12,364 bases of DNA from JAFKKF01 sp038323025. Its GTDB lineage: Bacteria > Pseudomonadota > Alphaproteobacteria > Rhizobiales > Kaistiaceae. The notes under the pieces were generated by a model. That model did no database searches. It was not told where the DNA came from and saw only the letters and a program-made list of their open reading frames with translations. A program made the translations under genes and the position numbers. The DNA is taken from NCBI GenBank assembly GCA_038323025.1, contig JBBQGL010000124.1:1-12364 (forward strand), written 5' to 3'. Positions 6,265-12,217 of the stretch are shown here, piece after piece (within the stretch, counting starts at the first letter, position 1; each line of letters opens with the position of its first letter).

Positions 6265-6456
6265 TTTCTCGTGGGCCAGCGTCTTCACCCGCTCGACGTG
6301 CTTCGGGGCGAGATCGGGCCGGAGCCTGATCACGACGCGGCCGTCCTTCAGGTCGAGGTAGAGGGTGTTGTTGGGATCGAGGTCGGCGGCGAAAGCCGGC
6401 GCCACCAGAAGGAACAGTGCGGCCGCTGCGGCCCAGACCGATTTCATTGCACTCAT
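5896..6456 (-). CDS. Exported cyclophilin-type peptidyl-prolyl isomerase
   Basis: This 186-residue paralogue of the downstream cyclophilin has an added signal peptide. Residues 4-23 contain a hydrophobic core (VWAAAAALFLLVAPA) with cleavage predicted after AFA, so it should act in the periplasm. The core is conserved: FYDGTPFHRVMEGFMAQGGD with Phe71, His72, Arg73 and Gln81, and SQFFI at 125-129. Two pocket positions differ from its neighbour. The usual SMAR is GAAR, and the Trp of TVWGEV is Cys144 (TVCGEV, codon TGC instead of TGG). A short insert precedes the C-terminal DPDKIIRMRL. The ATG at 6456 overlaps the preceding stop as ATGA; ATG at 6447 (residue 4) is an alternative start. Confidence 0.9.
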   Translation of the reverse strand: MSAMKSVWAAAAALFLLVAPAFAADLDPNNTLYLDLKDGRVVIRLRPDLAPKHVERVKTLAHEKFYDGTPFHRVMEGFMAQGGDPTGTGTGGSKYPDLKAEFTGTPFVRGVIGAARSDDPDSANSQFFIMLDANHNLDGQYTVCGEVVSGMEFVDKIKKGDPDQDGVVADPDKIIRMRLAAEAMGK

Positions 6457-6866
6457 TCATCACCGTAGTTGCAGTTGAGGGGGTGGACGGATTGTCCGTG
6501 AATCTGGAGCGTGCCGACGCGGACGTAGTGCTCCTGTTCATGCACGCTGAGTATGCGGATCGAGGCGACGATCCGGCTCTGCTGGTCGTCCGAGACATCC
6601 ACCGACAGGAGCGTCCCGTCATCGAACGACTGGAGGATCGTGGCCGCCTTGAACCCGTCCGCCGCACCGTCGCCGAGGGTGCTCCACTTCTCGGAGCCGG
6701 CGCTAAGCCTCACCCAGTTCGGCCGGTCGATCGGCAGCGAATCGGAGAAGTTCATCTCCACCATCGCTTCGGTTGTGCCGCTCGACTGGCAGTCGACAGT
6801 CTCGGTCGCGAGCGCCCCGCCGCACGGAAGGAGCAGGGCCAGCGTCGCTGCAACTCGCATGTTCAT
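6453..6866 (-). CDS. Unrecognised exported protein in the coaD-cyclophilin series
   Basis: I do not recognise this 137-residue protein. Residues 1-20 form a signal peptide (VAATLALLLPCGGALA, cleavage before TE). The Cys at 15 lacks a proper lipobox, so a soluble periplasmic protein is more likely than a lipoprotein. The mature part has no further membrane helix. It has just two cysteines, at 26 and 132 near its two ends, which could form one disulfide closing the domain. The sequence alternates hydrophobic and polar residues (VRLSAGSEKW, LLSVDVSDDQ, RIVASIRILSV), suggesting a beta-rich fold. Its ATG overlaps the coaD stop, and its stop overlaps the exported cyclophilin start, both as ATGA. 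It is therefore firmly part of this operon and is a plausible companion of the periplasmic isomerase. Confidence 0.75.
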   Translation of the reverse strand: MNMRVAATLALLLPCGGALATETVDCQSSGTTEAMVEMNFSDSLPIDRPNWVRLSAGSEKWSTLGDGAADGFKAATILQSFDDGTLLSVDVSDDQQSRIVASIRILSVHEQEHYVRVGTLQIHGQSVHPLNCNYGDE

Positions 6867-7360
6867 CCGGGAAATACTGACTTCAATCGCTTGGCCACGG
6901 CTGCCGGGACGAAGGCCGAGACATCGCCGCCCATGGCTGCGATCTGGCGGACAAGCGTGGCGGTGATGTGGCGGGAGGCGGGTGAAGCGGGCAGAAAGAT
7001 CGTGTGGACCTCGGGGGCGAGCACGCCGTTCATGCCCGCCATCTGCATCTCGTAGTCGAAATCGGCGGCGTCGCGGAGACCGCGGACGATCACGCTGGCG
7101 CCGGCCTGCCGCGCGGCCTCGACGACCAGCCCGTCGAAGGTTTCCAGGGTCACGCGGCGTGCATCGGCCTTGCCGAGGGTCTTCAGGACCTCCTTGATCA
7201 TGGTCTTGCGCTCGCTCACCGCGAAAAGCGGCGATTTCGAAGCGTGGATGCCGATGGCGATGGTGACCCTGTCCACCAGGGCCAAGGCACCCTTGAGGAT
7301 GTCGATGTGGCCGTTGGTAAGGGGGTCGAACGTGCCGGGATAGAGCGCGGTGCGGGTCAT
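6863..7360 (-). CDS. coaD: Phosphopantetheine adenylyltransferase (coenzyme A synthesis)
   Basis: CoaD joins ATP and 4'-phosphopantetheine to form dephospho-CoA, the penultimate step of coenzyme A synthesis in the cytoplasm. The 165 residues match the usual length of about 160. The nucleotidyltransferase signature YPGTFDPLTNGHIDI covers residues 7-21, with TNGH at 15-18. The block VRGLRDAADFDYEMQMAGMN at 92-111 binds substrate. The second ATP motif corresponds to RHITATLVRQIA followed by MGGD (130-146). ATG 7360 gives the standard N-terminus and has GAGG about 8 bases upstream. Its stop overlaps the next gene as ATGA, making it the first gene of the minus-strand series. No strong promoter is obvious upstream; a CTTGTG-N17-CTAAAC pair near 7400-7430 is only a weak candidate. 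Confidence 0.96.
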   Translation of the reverse strand: MTRTALYPGTFDPLTNGHIDILKGALALVDRVTIAIGIHASKSPLFAVSERKTMIKEVLKTLGKADARRVTLETFDGLVVEAARQAGASVIVRGLRDAADFDYEMQMAGMNGVLAPEVHTIFLPASPASRHITATLVRQIAAMGGDVSAFVPAAVAKRLKSVFPG

Positions 7361-7527
7361 GGCGAATGCCTCGTGGCCGCCTCGCCGGGCGGCGGGCCGG
7401 GTTTAGCCCGCATGCGCCTCTCCCACAAGCAAACCGCCTGCGACAGGAAATGTAATTGCCCGCCTTCGCCGTTCAACAGGCGCCAACCGCTCGCACAACG
7501 TCAATTCCATCAATGGCTTGCGACGGT

Positions 7528-7543
7528 TGTGACGGGCATCACA
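7528..7543. promoter_or_regulatory. Perfect CRP/FNR-family palindrome TGTGA-N6-TCACA
   Basis: Both half-sites of the classic cAMP-receptor-protein operator are exact (TGTGA 7528-7532, TCACA 7539-7543). Alphaproteobacterial members of the CRP/FNR family can have somewhat different preferences, so the cognate regulator is not certain. The centre is about 168 bp from the coaD start and 167 bp from the small-protein start, so either gene could be the target. Confidence 0.45.
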
Positions 7544-7633
7544 GCAACTTGCCCGGCGCGCACCTATCTCTTCGCTCGACACAACGCGGCGCCGATGATT
7601 CGGAAGCTGAACCGCAGATGAACCGGCTACTCC

Positions 7634-7659
7634 GGAACCGTTCAGCCAGCACCTGCGTT
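7634..7659 (+). promoter_or_regulatory. EcfG-type (general stress response) promoter
   Basis: GGAAC at 7634-7638 is followed after 17 bases by CGTT at 7656-7659. This matches the GGAAC-N16/17-CGTT consensus of EcfG/RpoE2-type sigma factors of alphaproteobacteria. The predicted start near 7666-7669 leaves a leader of about 35 bases before ATG 7703, with GGAGG at 7693-7697. No convincing sigma-70 promoter was seen for this gene. Confidence 0.55.
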
Positions 7660-7702
7660 AATTGCGCAAGTTGAGACAACAGCAATTCGGACGGAGGACA
7701 AT

Positions 7703-7921
7703 ATGATGCGCTCCCTGTTCCACACCACGATCCTTGCCACCACCGTTGCCGCTACGGTCGCCGTAGGTCTGGCCAGCGCGGCGATCCTTTCCGGCGGCCA
7801 GGACCGAGCCGCGACCAAGGGCGACCGCTTGCCGGTCGTCGCGTCGTCGAACTACGTGACCGTCGAAACCCGCGGCAACGGCGTCTCCGTGCTGAACCGC
7901 CTGCCGGTCGACGTCGACTAG
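7703..7921 (+). CDS. Small exported or membrane-anchored protein, predicted stress-regulated
   Basis: This 72-residue protein starts at ATG 7703 or ATG 7706; GGAGG at 7693-7697 lies 5 or 8 bases upstream, so the second ATG is equally good. Residues 5-29 are hydrophobic (ILATTVAATVAVGLASAAIL), acting either as a signal peptide cut near ASA-A or as a membrane anchor. The remainder is a short mature part with DRLPVVASSNYVTVETRGNG and VSVLNRLPVDVD. No domain or cysteine is present and I recognise no family. It is a real gene by its ribosome binding site, an EcfG-type promoter about 45-70 bp upstream, and a strong terminator just after the stop, which together make a compact single-gene unit. Function unknown. 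Confidence 0.7.
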   Translation: MMRSLFHTTILATTVAATVAVGLASAAILSGGQDRAATKGDRLPVVASSNYVTVETRGNGVSVLNRLPVDVD

Positions 7922-7956
7922 GATTTCCTGGCGCGGTCAGTCCCGCGCACCTCCAG

Positions 7957-7998
7957 AGGAAATGCCGCCGAGAACCCCTCCGGCGGCATTTCCTTTTT
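7957..7998 (+). terminator. Strong intrinsic terminator of the small-protein gene
   Basis: A perfect 14-bp stem (AGGAAATGCCGCCG 7957-7970 with CGGCGGCATTTCCT 7981-7994) closes a 10-base loop and is followed by a T-run ending at 7998. It lies 36 bases after the stop of the small gene. On the minus strand, after gyrA, the same hairpin forms but lacks a following T-run, so it should act mainly for the plus strand. Confidence 0.9.
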
Positions 7999-8013
7999 CA
8001 CCGACGCGAGCGG

Positions 8014-10800
8014 CTACTTGGCGCCGCTGCTCTCGGCGGCGCCGTCCGGCTGCGCTTCATCCGGGTCATCGCCTTCCGTCAGGCGTTCGACGGAGACGAC
8101 GTGCGCGCCTTCCGTGTCGAACAGCTTCACGCCTTGCGTACCGCGACTGATCACCCGGATGTCGTCAATCGGCATGCGGATGATCTGGCCGCCGTCGGTG
8201 ACCAGCATGATCTGGTCGCTTGCCTCGACCGGGAACGACGCCACCAGGCGCCCGTTCCGCTCGTTGACCGCCATGGCGACGATACCTTTGCCGCCGCGCC
8301 GGGTGGTGCGGTACTCGAAGGACGATGACCGCTTGCCGTAGCCGTTCTCGGAAGCGGTGAGGATCAGCTGCTCGGCGGCGCTCATCTCGGCGTAGCGCTC
8401 CTGCGGCAGGGTTCCCTCCTCGCCGGTCTCCGGCCCGCTCGCCTCGGTCTCGCCCTCGGCCTCCGCCGGCGCTTCCTCGACCTCAGGTTCGTTGCCCTCG
8501 CCGCGTACCGCGCGGCTCATTTTGAGGTAGGCGGCGCGTTCGCCCGGCGTCGCCTCGAAGTGACGCAGGACCGCCATCGAAATGACGGTGTCGCCCTCGG
8601 CGAGGTTGACGCCGCGCACGCCCACCGAATTGCGGCCGGCGAAGACGCGCACCTCCGGCACCGGGAAGCGGACGCACTGTCCGCCGGCGGTGGTGAGGAT
8701 CACGTCGTCGGCTTCCGTGCAGGTCTCGACCCCGAGGATGCCTTCGCCCTCGCCGAGCTTCATGGCGATCATGCCGGAGCGGCGGACTTCGACGAAATCG
8801 CTGAGCTTGTTGCGCCGTACCGTGCCGCCGGTGGTCGCGAACATGACGTCGAGCGTCTCCCAGCTCGCCTCGTCCTCGGGCAGCGGCATGATGGTGGTGA
8901 TGCGCTCGCCGGCTTCCAGCGGCAGGAGGTTGATCAGCGCCTTGCCGCGCGCCTGCGGCGCCGCCAGCGGCAGCCGCCAGACCTTTTCCTTGTAGACCTG
9001 GCCGCGGGAGGAGAAGAACAGGACCGGCGTGTGGGTGTTGGCGACGAACACGCGGGTGACGAAATCCTCTTCCTTGGTCGCCATGCCGGCGCGGCCCTTG
9101 CCGCCGCGGCGCTGCGCCCGGTAGCTGTCGAGCGGCACGCGCTTGATCCAGCCGGCGTGGGTGACGGTGACCACCATGTCCTCGCGCTGGATCAGGTCCT
9201 CGTCGTCGAGTTCGGCGCCGCCCTCCATGATCTCGGTCTTGCGGGGCGTGGCGAACTCCGTCTTGATCGCCGCCATCTCGTCCTTGATGATCTTCCGCAT
9301 GCGCTCGCGCGAACGCAGGATGTCGAGGTAGTCGCGGATCTCGGCGGCGAGCTTTTCCAGTTCCTCGGCGATCTCGTCGCGGCCGAGCGCGGTCAGCCGC
9401 GCCAGGCGCAGTTCGAGGATCGCGCGCGCCTGGGCATCGGAGAGCTTGTAGGTGCCCTCCCCGGTCATGCGGTGAAGCGGGTCGTCGATCAGCGCGATCA
9501 GCGGGGCCACATCGAGGGCCGGCCAGTCGCGGGCCATCAGCTGCTCGCGCGCCGAGTTCGGGTCGGGCGCGTTGCGGATGATGCGGATGACCTCGTCGAT
9601 ATGGGCGACGGCAATGGCGAGGCCGACGAGGATGTGGGCGCGGTCGCGCGCCTTGCCGAGGAGGAATTTCGTGCGCCGGGCGATCACCTCCTCGCGGAAG
9701 GCGACGAAGGCGACGAGGATGTCGCGGAGCGTCATCGGCAGCGGCTTGCCGCCGGTCAGCGCCACCATGTTGGCGCCAAAGCTCGTCTGCAGCTGCGAGA
9801 AACGGTAGAGCTGGTTGAGGACGACGTCGGCCATCGCCTCGCGCTTCAGCTCGATGACCACCCGCACGCCGTCGCGATCGGACTCGTCGCGGATGTCGGC
9901 GATGCCCTCGATGCGCTTGTCGCGGACCAGCTCGGCGATCTTCTCGATCATCGTCGCCTTGTTGACCTGGTAGGGGATCTCGGTGACCACCAGCGCCTCG
10001 CGCTCGCGCCGCACCGTCTCGGTGACGACGCGGCTGCGCATGACGATCGAGCCGCGACCGGTGGTGTAGGCCGAGCGGATGCCCGAGCGCCCGAGGATGA
10101 TGGCCCCGGTGGGGAAATCGGGCCCGGGAATGATCTCCATCAGCTCGTCGTCGGTGATCGCCGGATTGTCGATCAGCGCCGTCGCGGCGTCGATGACCTC
10201 GCCGAGATTGTGCGGCGGGATGTTAGTCGCCATGCCGACGGCGATGCCGCCGGAGCCGTTGACGAGGAGGTTGGGGAATTTCGCCGGCAGCACCGCCGGC
10301 TCCTTCTCGGAGCCGTCGTAGTTCTCACGAAAATCGACGGTGTCCTTGTCGAGGTCGTCGAGGAGCGAATGCGCCACCTTGGCGAGGCGCACCTCGGTGT
10401 AGCGCATGGCCGCCGGGGGATCGCCGTCGACCGAGCCGAAATTGCCCTGCCCGTCGATGAGCGGCAGGCGCATGGAAAATTCCTGCGCCATGCGGACGAG
10501 CGCGTCATAGACCGCCTGGTCGCCATGCGGGTGATATTTGCCGATCACGTCGCCGACGACGCGCGCCGATTTCCGGTACGGCTTGTTCCAGTCGTAGCCG
10601 GCCTCGTTCATGGCGTGGAGGATGCGCCGGTGCACCGGCTTCAATCCGTCGCGCACATCGGGCAGCGCCCGCGCGACGATGACGCTCATGGCGTAGTCGA
10701 GATAACTCCGCCGCATCTCCTCGGTGATGGAGATCGACTCTATGTCGGAAGGCTTTTCGCCCGGCCCAGCGGGCTCGCGCGGCGGTTTTTCGTCGGCCAA
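8014..10800 (-). CDS. gyrA: DNA gyrase subunit A
   Basis: GyrA breaks and rejoins DNA in the gyrase A2B2 complex, which introduces negative supercoils. The 928 residues include the N-terminal block ISITEEMRRSYLDYAMSVIV, the active Tyr134 in AAMRYTEVRL, and the GyrA box QRRGGKG at 563-569 that starts the DNA-wrapping C-terminal domain. At the quinolone-resistance region the sequence is HPHGDQAVYD: Gln95 replaces the Ser83 of E. coli, and the Asp87 equivalent (Asp99) is kept. A Glu/Pro-rich insert (about 768-800) interrupts the C-terminal propeller and is followed by a second box-like TRRGGKG (833-839). The start is TTG 10800, the first possible start after an in-frame TGA 18 bases upstream; the ribosome binding site is poor. 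Confidence 0.97.
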   Translation of the reverse strand: MADEKPPREPAGPGEKPSDIESISITEEMRRSYLDYAMSVIVARALPDVRDGLKPVHRRILHAMNEAGYDWNKPYRKSARVVGDVIGKYHPHGDQAVYDALVRMAQEFSMRLPLIDGQGNFGSVDGDPPAAMRYTEVRLAKVAHSLLDDLDKDTVDFRENYDGSEKEPAVLPAKFPNLLVNGSGGIAVGMATNIPPHNLGEVIDAATALIDNPAITDDELMEIIPGPDFPTGAIILGRSGIRSAYTTGRGSIVMRSRVVTETVRREREALVVTEIPYQVNKATMIEKIAELVRDKRIEGIADIRDESDRDGVRVVIELKREAMADVVLNQLYRFSQLQTSFGANMVALTGGKPLPMTLRDILVAFVAFREEVIARRTKFLLGKARDRAHILVGLAIAVAHIDEVIRIIRNAPDPNSAREQLMARDWPALDVAPLIALIDDPLHRMTGEGTYKLSDAQARAILELRLARLTALGRDEIAEELEKLAAEIRDYLDILRSRERMRKIIKDEMAAIKTEFATPRKTEIMEGGAELDDEDLIQREDMVVTVTHAGWIKRVPLDSYRAQRRGGKGRAGMATKEEDFVTRVFVANTHTPVLFFSSRGQVYKEKVWRLPLAAPQARGKALINLLPLEAGERITTIMPLPEDEASWETLDVMFATTGGTVRRNKLSDFVEVRRSGMIAMKLGEGEGILGVETCTEADDVILTTAGGQCVRFPVPEVRVFAGRNSVGVRGVNLAEGDTVISMAVLRHFEATPGERAAYLKMSRAVRGEGNEPEVEEAPAEAEGETEASGPETGEEGTLPQERYAEMSAAEQLILTASENGYGKRSSSFEYRTTRRGGKGIVAMAVNERNGRLVASFPVEASDQIMLVTDGGQIIRMPIDDIRVISRGTQGVKLFDTEGAHVVSVERLTEGDDPDEAQPDGAAESSGAK

Positions 10801-10835
10801 TTCAACGCCTGAGAATCATTGGGGATGCTGGGCAA

Positions 10836-10864
10836 AATCTAGGGATTCAGCTGCCGAGATACAA
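10836..10864 (-). promoter_or_regulatory. Candidate gyrA promoter
   Basis: On the minus strand TTGTAT (10864-10859) and TAGATT (10841-10836) are separated by exactly 17 bases. Transcription would start near 10829, leaving a leader of roughly 29 bases before the TTG start codon of gyrA at 10800. Confidence 0.5.
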
Positions 10865-10984
10865 GCGAAGACGGAGGTTTCTTGCGCTCGAAACGCTAAA
10901 CACTTTCAACGGGTTATTGGCGCACTTCCCGTCCGGCCGCTCGGCATCCGAAGTTATGCCCAGAAACCGTGAGTTCGTCGGGCG

Positions 10985-11025
10985 ATTCGTCCGGCCTTTG
11001 CGGCCGCTGCCGGACAGGAACGAAT
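10985..11025 (-). terminator. Stem-loop downstream of the four-helix membrane protein gene
   Basis: GTCCGGC (10989-10995) pairs perfectly with GCCGGAC (11009-11015) across a 13-base loop. An outer ATTCG/CGAAT pair (10985-10989 and 11021-11025) extends it with an internal bulge. It begins 7 bases after the stop of the minus-strand gene at 11032. There is no T-run, so an intrinsic terminator is only possible, not certain. Confidence 0.4.
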
Positions 11026-11031
11026 GGTGCG

Positions 11032-11562
11032 TTAAGCAGCCGGCGTCACCTCCGGCTTCTTCTCCCCCTCACTCAAATCCACCGCGGTTGCCCCATAGGC
11101 CCCCGCGACGGCGCCCACGACCACCGTCGCCGTCCAGAAGCCGACGGTGACCGGGCCCATGGCGCCGTGAGCCGTGACGTAGCGCCAGAGCACGATCGCG
11201 ATGACGGCGTAGCCGGCGAGCGAGAAGAGGAAGAGCGCGCGCCGGTGGCTCTTCTTCAGCACGAGGAGCACCACCGCGCCGGCGATCAGCGCGGCGAAGA
11301 AGCCGTCGGCCAGCGCGACGAGGAAGTCGCCGACCGCTCCTGCGCCGCCGATGCGCGTGCCGGCGCTGTCTTCGCGGCCCATCAGCTTGGCGCGGAAGAA
11401 CAGGTCGATGACGAAGAAGCCGACCGCGGCGATGGGAATGCTGAGGGCGCAGGAAATGACCGCCGCCAGCGCCGCCAAGGAGACCGACCCGCCGGCCGGG
11501 GGTGTGGGAAACCCCCGTTCCGCCGACGGCGACGGTGCGCTCTCTTCCGGTTGGTCAGGCAT
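11032..11562 (-). CDS. Unrecognised four-helix membrane protein
   Basis: This 176-residue protein has a Pro/Ser/Glu-rich cytoplasmic-type N-terminus (1-27) and four predicted membrane helices at about 28-55, 77-102, 108-128 and 135-158. A charged loop follows the first helix (FRAKLMGREDSAGTR), a KKSHRR turn separates helices 2 and 3, and the tail is acidic (VDLSEGEKKPE). I recognise no family or catalytic residue. ATG 11562 is used because it gives the complete N-terminus; no strong ribosome binding site is seen. Coding is supported by the clear membrane topology and by a following stem-loop. The gene lies on the same strand as gyrA, 231 bp upstream of it, but gyrA has its own candidate promoter. 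Function unknown. Confidence 0.7.
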   Translation of the reverse strand: MPDQPEESAPSPSAERGFPTPPAGGSVSLAALAAVISCALSIPIAAVGFFVIDLFFRAKLMGREDSAGTRIGGAGAVGDFLVALADGFFAALIAGAVVLLVLKKSHRRALFLFSLAGYAVIAIVLWRYVTAHGAMGPVTVGFWTATVVVGAVAGAYGATAVDLSEGEKKPEVTPAA

Positions 11563-11589
11563 GCGATTCTCCGTTCTCGGGACGGGAGA

Positions 11590-11650
11590 TTATCACCACC
11601 TGTCATCCCCGGGCCGCCCGAAGGCCGAACGAGGAACCTCAAGCCGGCGG
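11590..11650. repeat. Possible dispersed intergenic repeat fragment
   Basis: The stretch beginning TGTCATCCCCGGGC at about 11599 and continuing through CCGAAGGCCGAACGAGGAACC resembles the 'GTCATCCCCGGGC... GAACGAGG...' intergenic repeats I recall from alphaproteobacterial genomes. It lies between two minus-strand genes. Only one copy is in the window, so its repeat nature cannot be shown here. Confidence 0.25.
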
Positions 11651-11676
11651 AGGCACGCCGCCCGAGCCGTGACCGC

Positions 11677-12111
11677 TCACACGCTTGCCAGTGTCGCGGC
11701 GTCCGCTTCGCCGGCAAAATATTTCGCCAGCGCCTCGGCGAATTCGGGCTCGTCGGGAGCGGCGGCGCGGGCAAACAGAGTCATTGACGAGCGGAACTTC
11801 AGGTCGTCCGGGTAGCCGAGGATATCGCCGATCGCCTTGCCCTCGATCCTGATGACCAGGGCCGTGCATTCGCGGAGCCGCGCGCCGAGGACCGGATGGG
11901 CGAGGTAGGCGCGCGCCTCCTCCAGCGAGCCAATGGCGTATTTCTGCGCCATGAAACTGTACCCGAGCCCGGCGATCTGCGGAAAGATGAACCACATCCA
12001 GTGGCTCTCCTTCCGCCCGCGCGTCAGCTCTTCCACCACGCGCTCATAGACCGGGGCCTGGGCGTCGACGAAGCGCCGGAGATCGTATGGGTCGGAGGTC
12101 GAGGTGGTCAT
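11677..12111 (-). CDS. DUF1810 family protein
   Basis: This 144-residue protein matches the compact DUF1810 family over its whole length. It begins DPYDLRRFVDAQAPVYERV (7-25), has the signature ESHWMWFIFPQIAGLG (35-50), and continues with YAIGSLEEARAYLAHPVLG (58-76) and a block containing KFRSSMTLFA (105-114). The family is widespread in bacteria, small and soluble, and its biochemical role is not established to my knowledge. No signal peptide is present, so it should be cytoplasmic. ATG 12111 has no clear ribosome binding site. A TAGAAT hexamer ends 6 bases before the ATG, which would place transcription start at or beside the start codon (leaderless mRNA). It is divergent from the MarC-family gene. 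Confidence 0.88.
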   Translation of the reverse strand: MTTSTSDPYDLRRFVDAQAPVYERVVEELTRGRKESHWMWFIFPQIAGLGYSFMAQKYAIGSLEEARAYLAHPVLGARLRECTALVIRIEGKAIGDILGYPDDLKFRSSMTLFARAAAPDEPEFAEALAKYFAGEADAATLASV

Positions 12112-12146
12112 GCACCAATTCTACGCCAGCCGGCCACGGGTTCACA

Positions 12147-12175
12147 TTGAGCCGGGATGGCCCATTCCCTATGAT
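12147..12175 (+). promoter_or_regulatory. Promoter of the MarC-family gene
   Basis: TTGAGC (12147-12152) and TATGAT (12170-12175) are separated by exactly 17 bases. The predicted start is near 12182, giving a leader of about 36 bases before ATG 12218. Confidence 0.6.
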
Positions 12176-12217
12176 CGGCGCGCCGGGCGGGATTCTGTCC
12201 GGCCGGGGCCCCGCACC

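Larger units (their letters stand above)
7361..7702. other. 342-bp divergent intergenic region with regulatory signals
   Basis: This region separates coaD (minus) from the small exported protein gene (plus). I see no credible gene in it. It holds a CRP-like palindrome (7528-7543), an EcfG-type promoter (7634-7659), and an inverted pair GCTGAAC/GTTCAGC around 7609-7647 that could fold the DNA or a transcript crossing it. The region is less GC-rich than the coding sequence around it. Confidence 0.6.

Noticed and set aside
8560..10812. A 750-codon open frame on the plus strand opposite gyrA
   Set aside because: It is the exact antisense of gyrA, His/Asp/Arg-rich without any recognisable domain. 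Such frames are expected opposite long high-GC genes.
11351..11815. Plus-strand open frames opposite the membrane protein and DUF1810 genes
   Set aside because: They are shadows of minus-strand genes with clear membrane helices or the DUF1810 signature.
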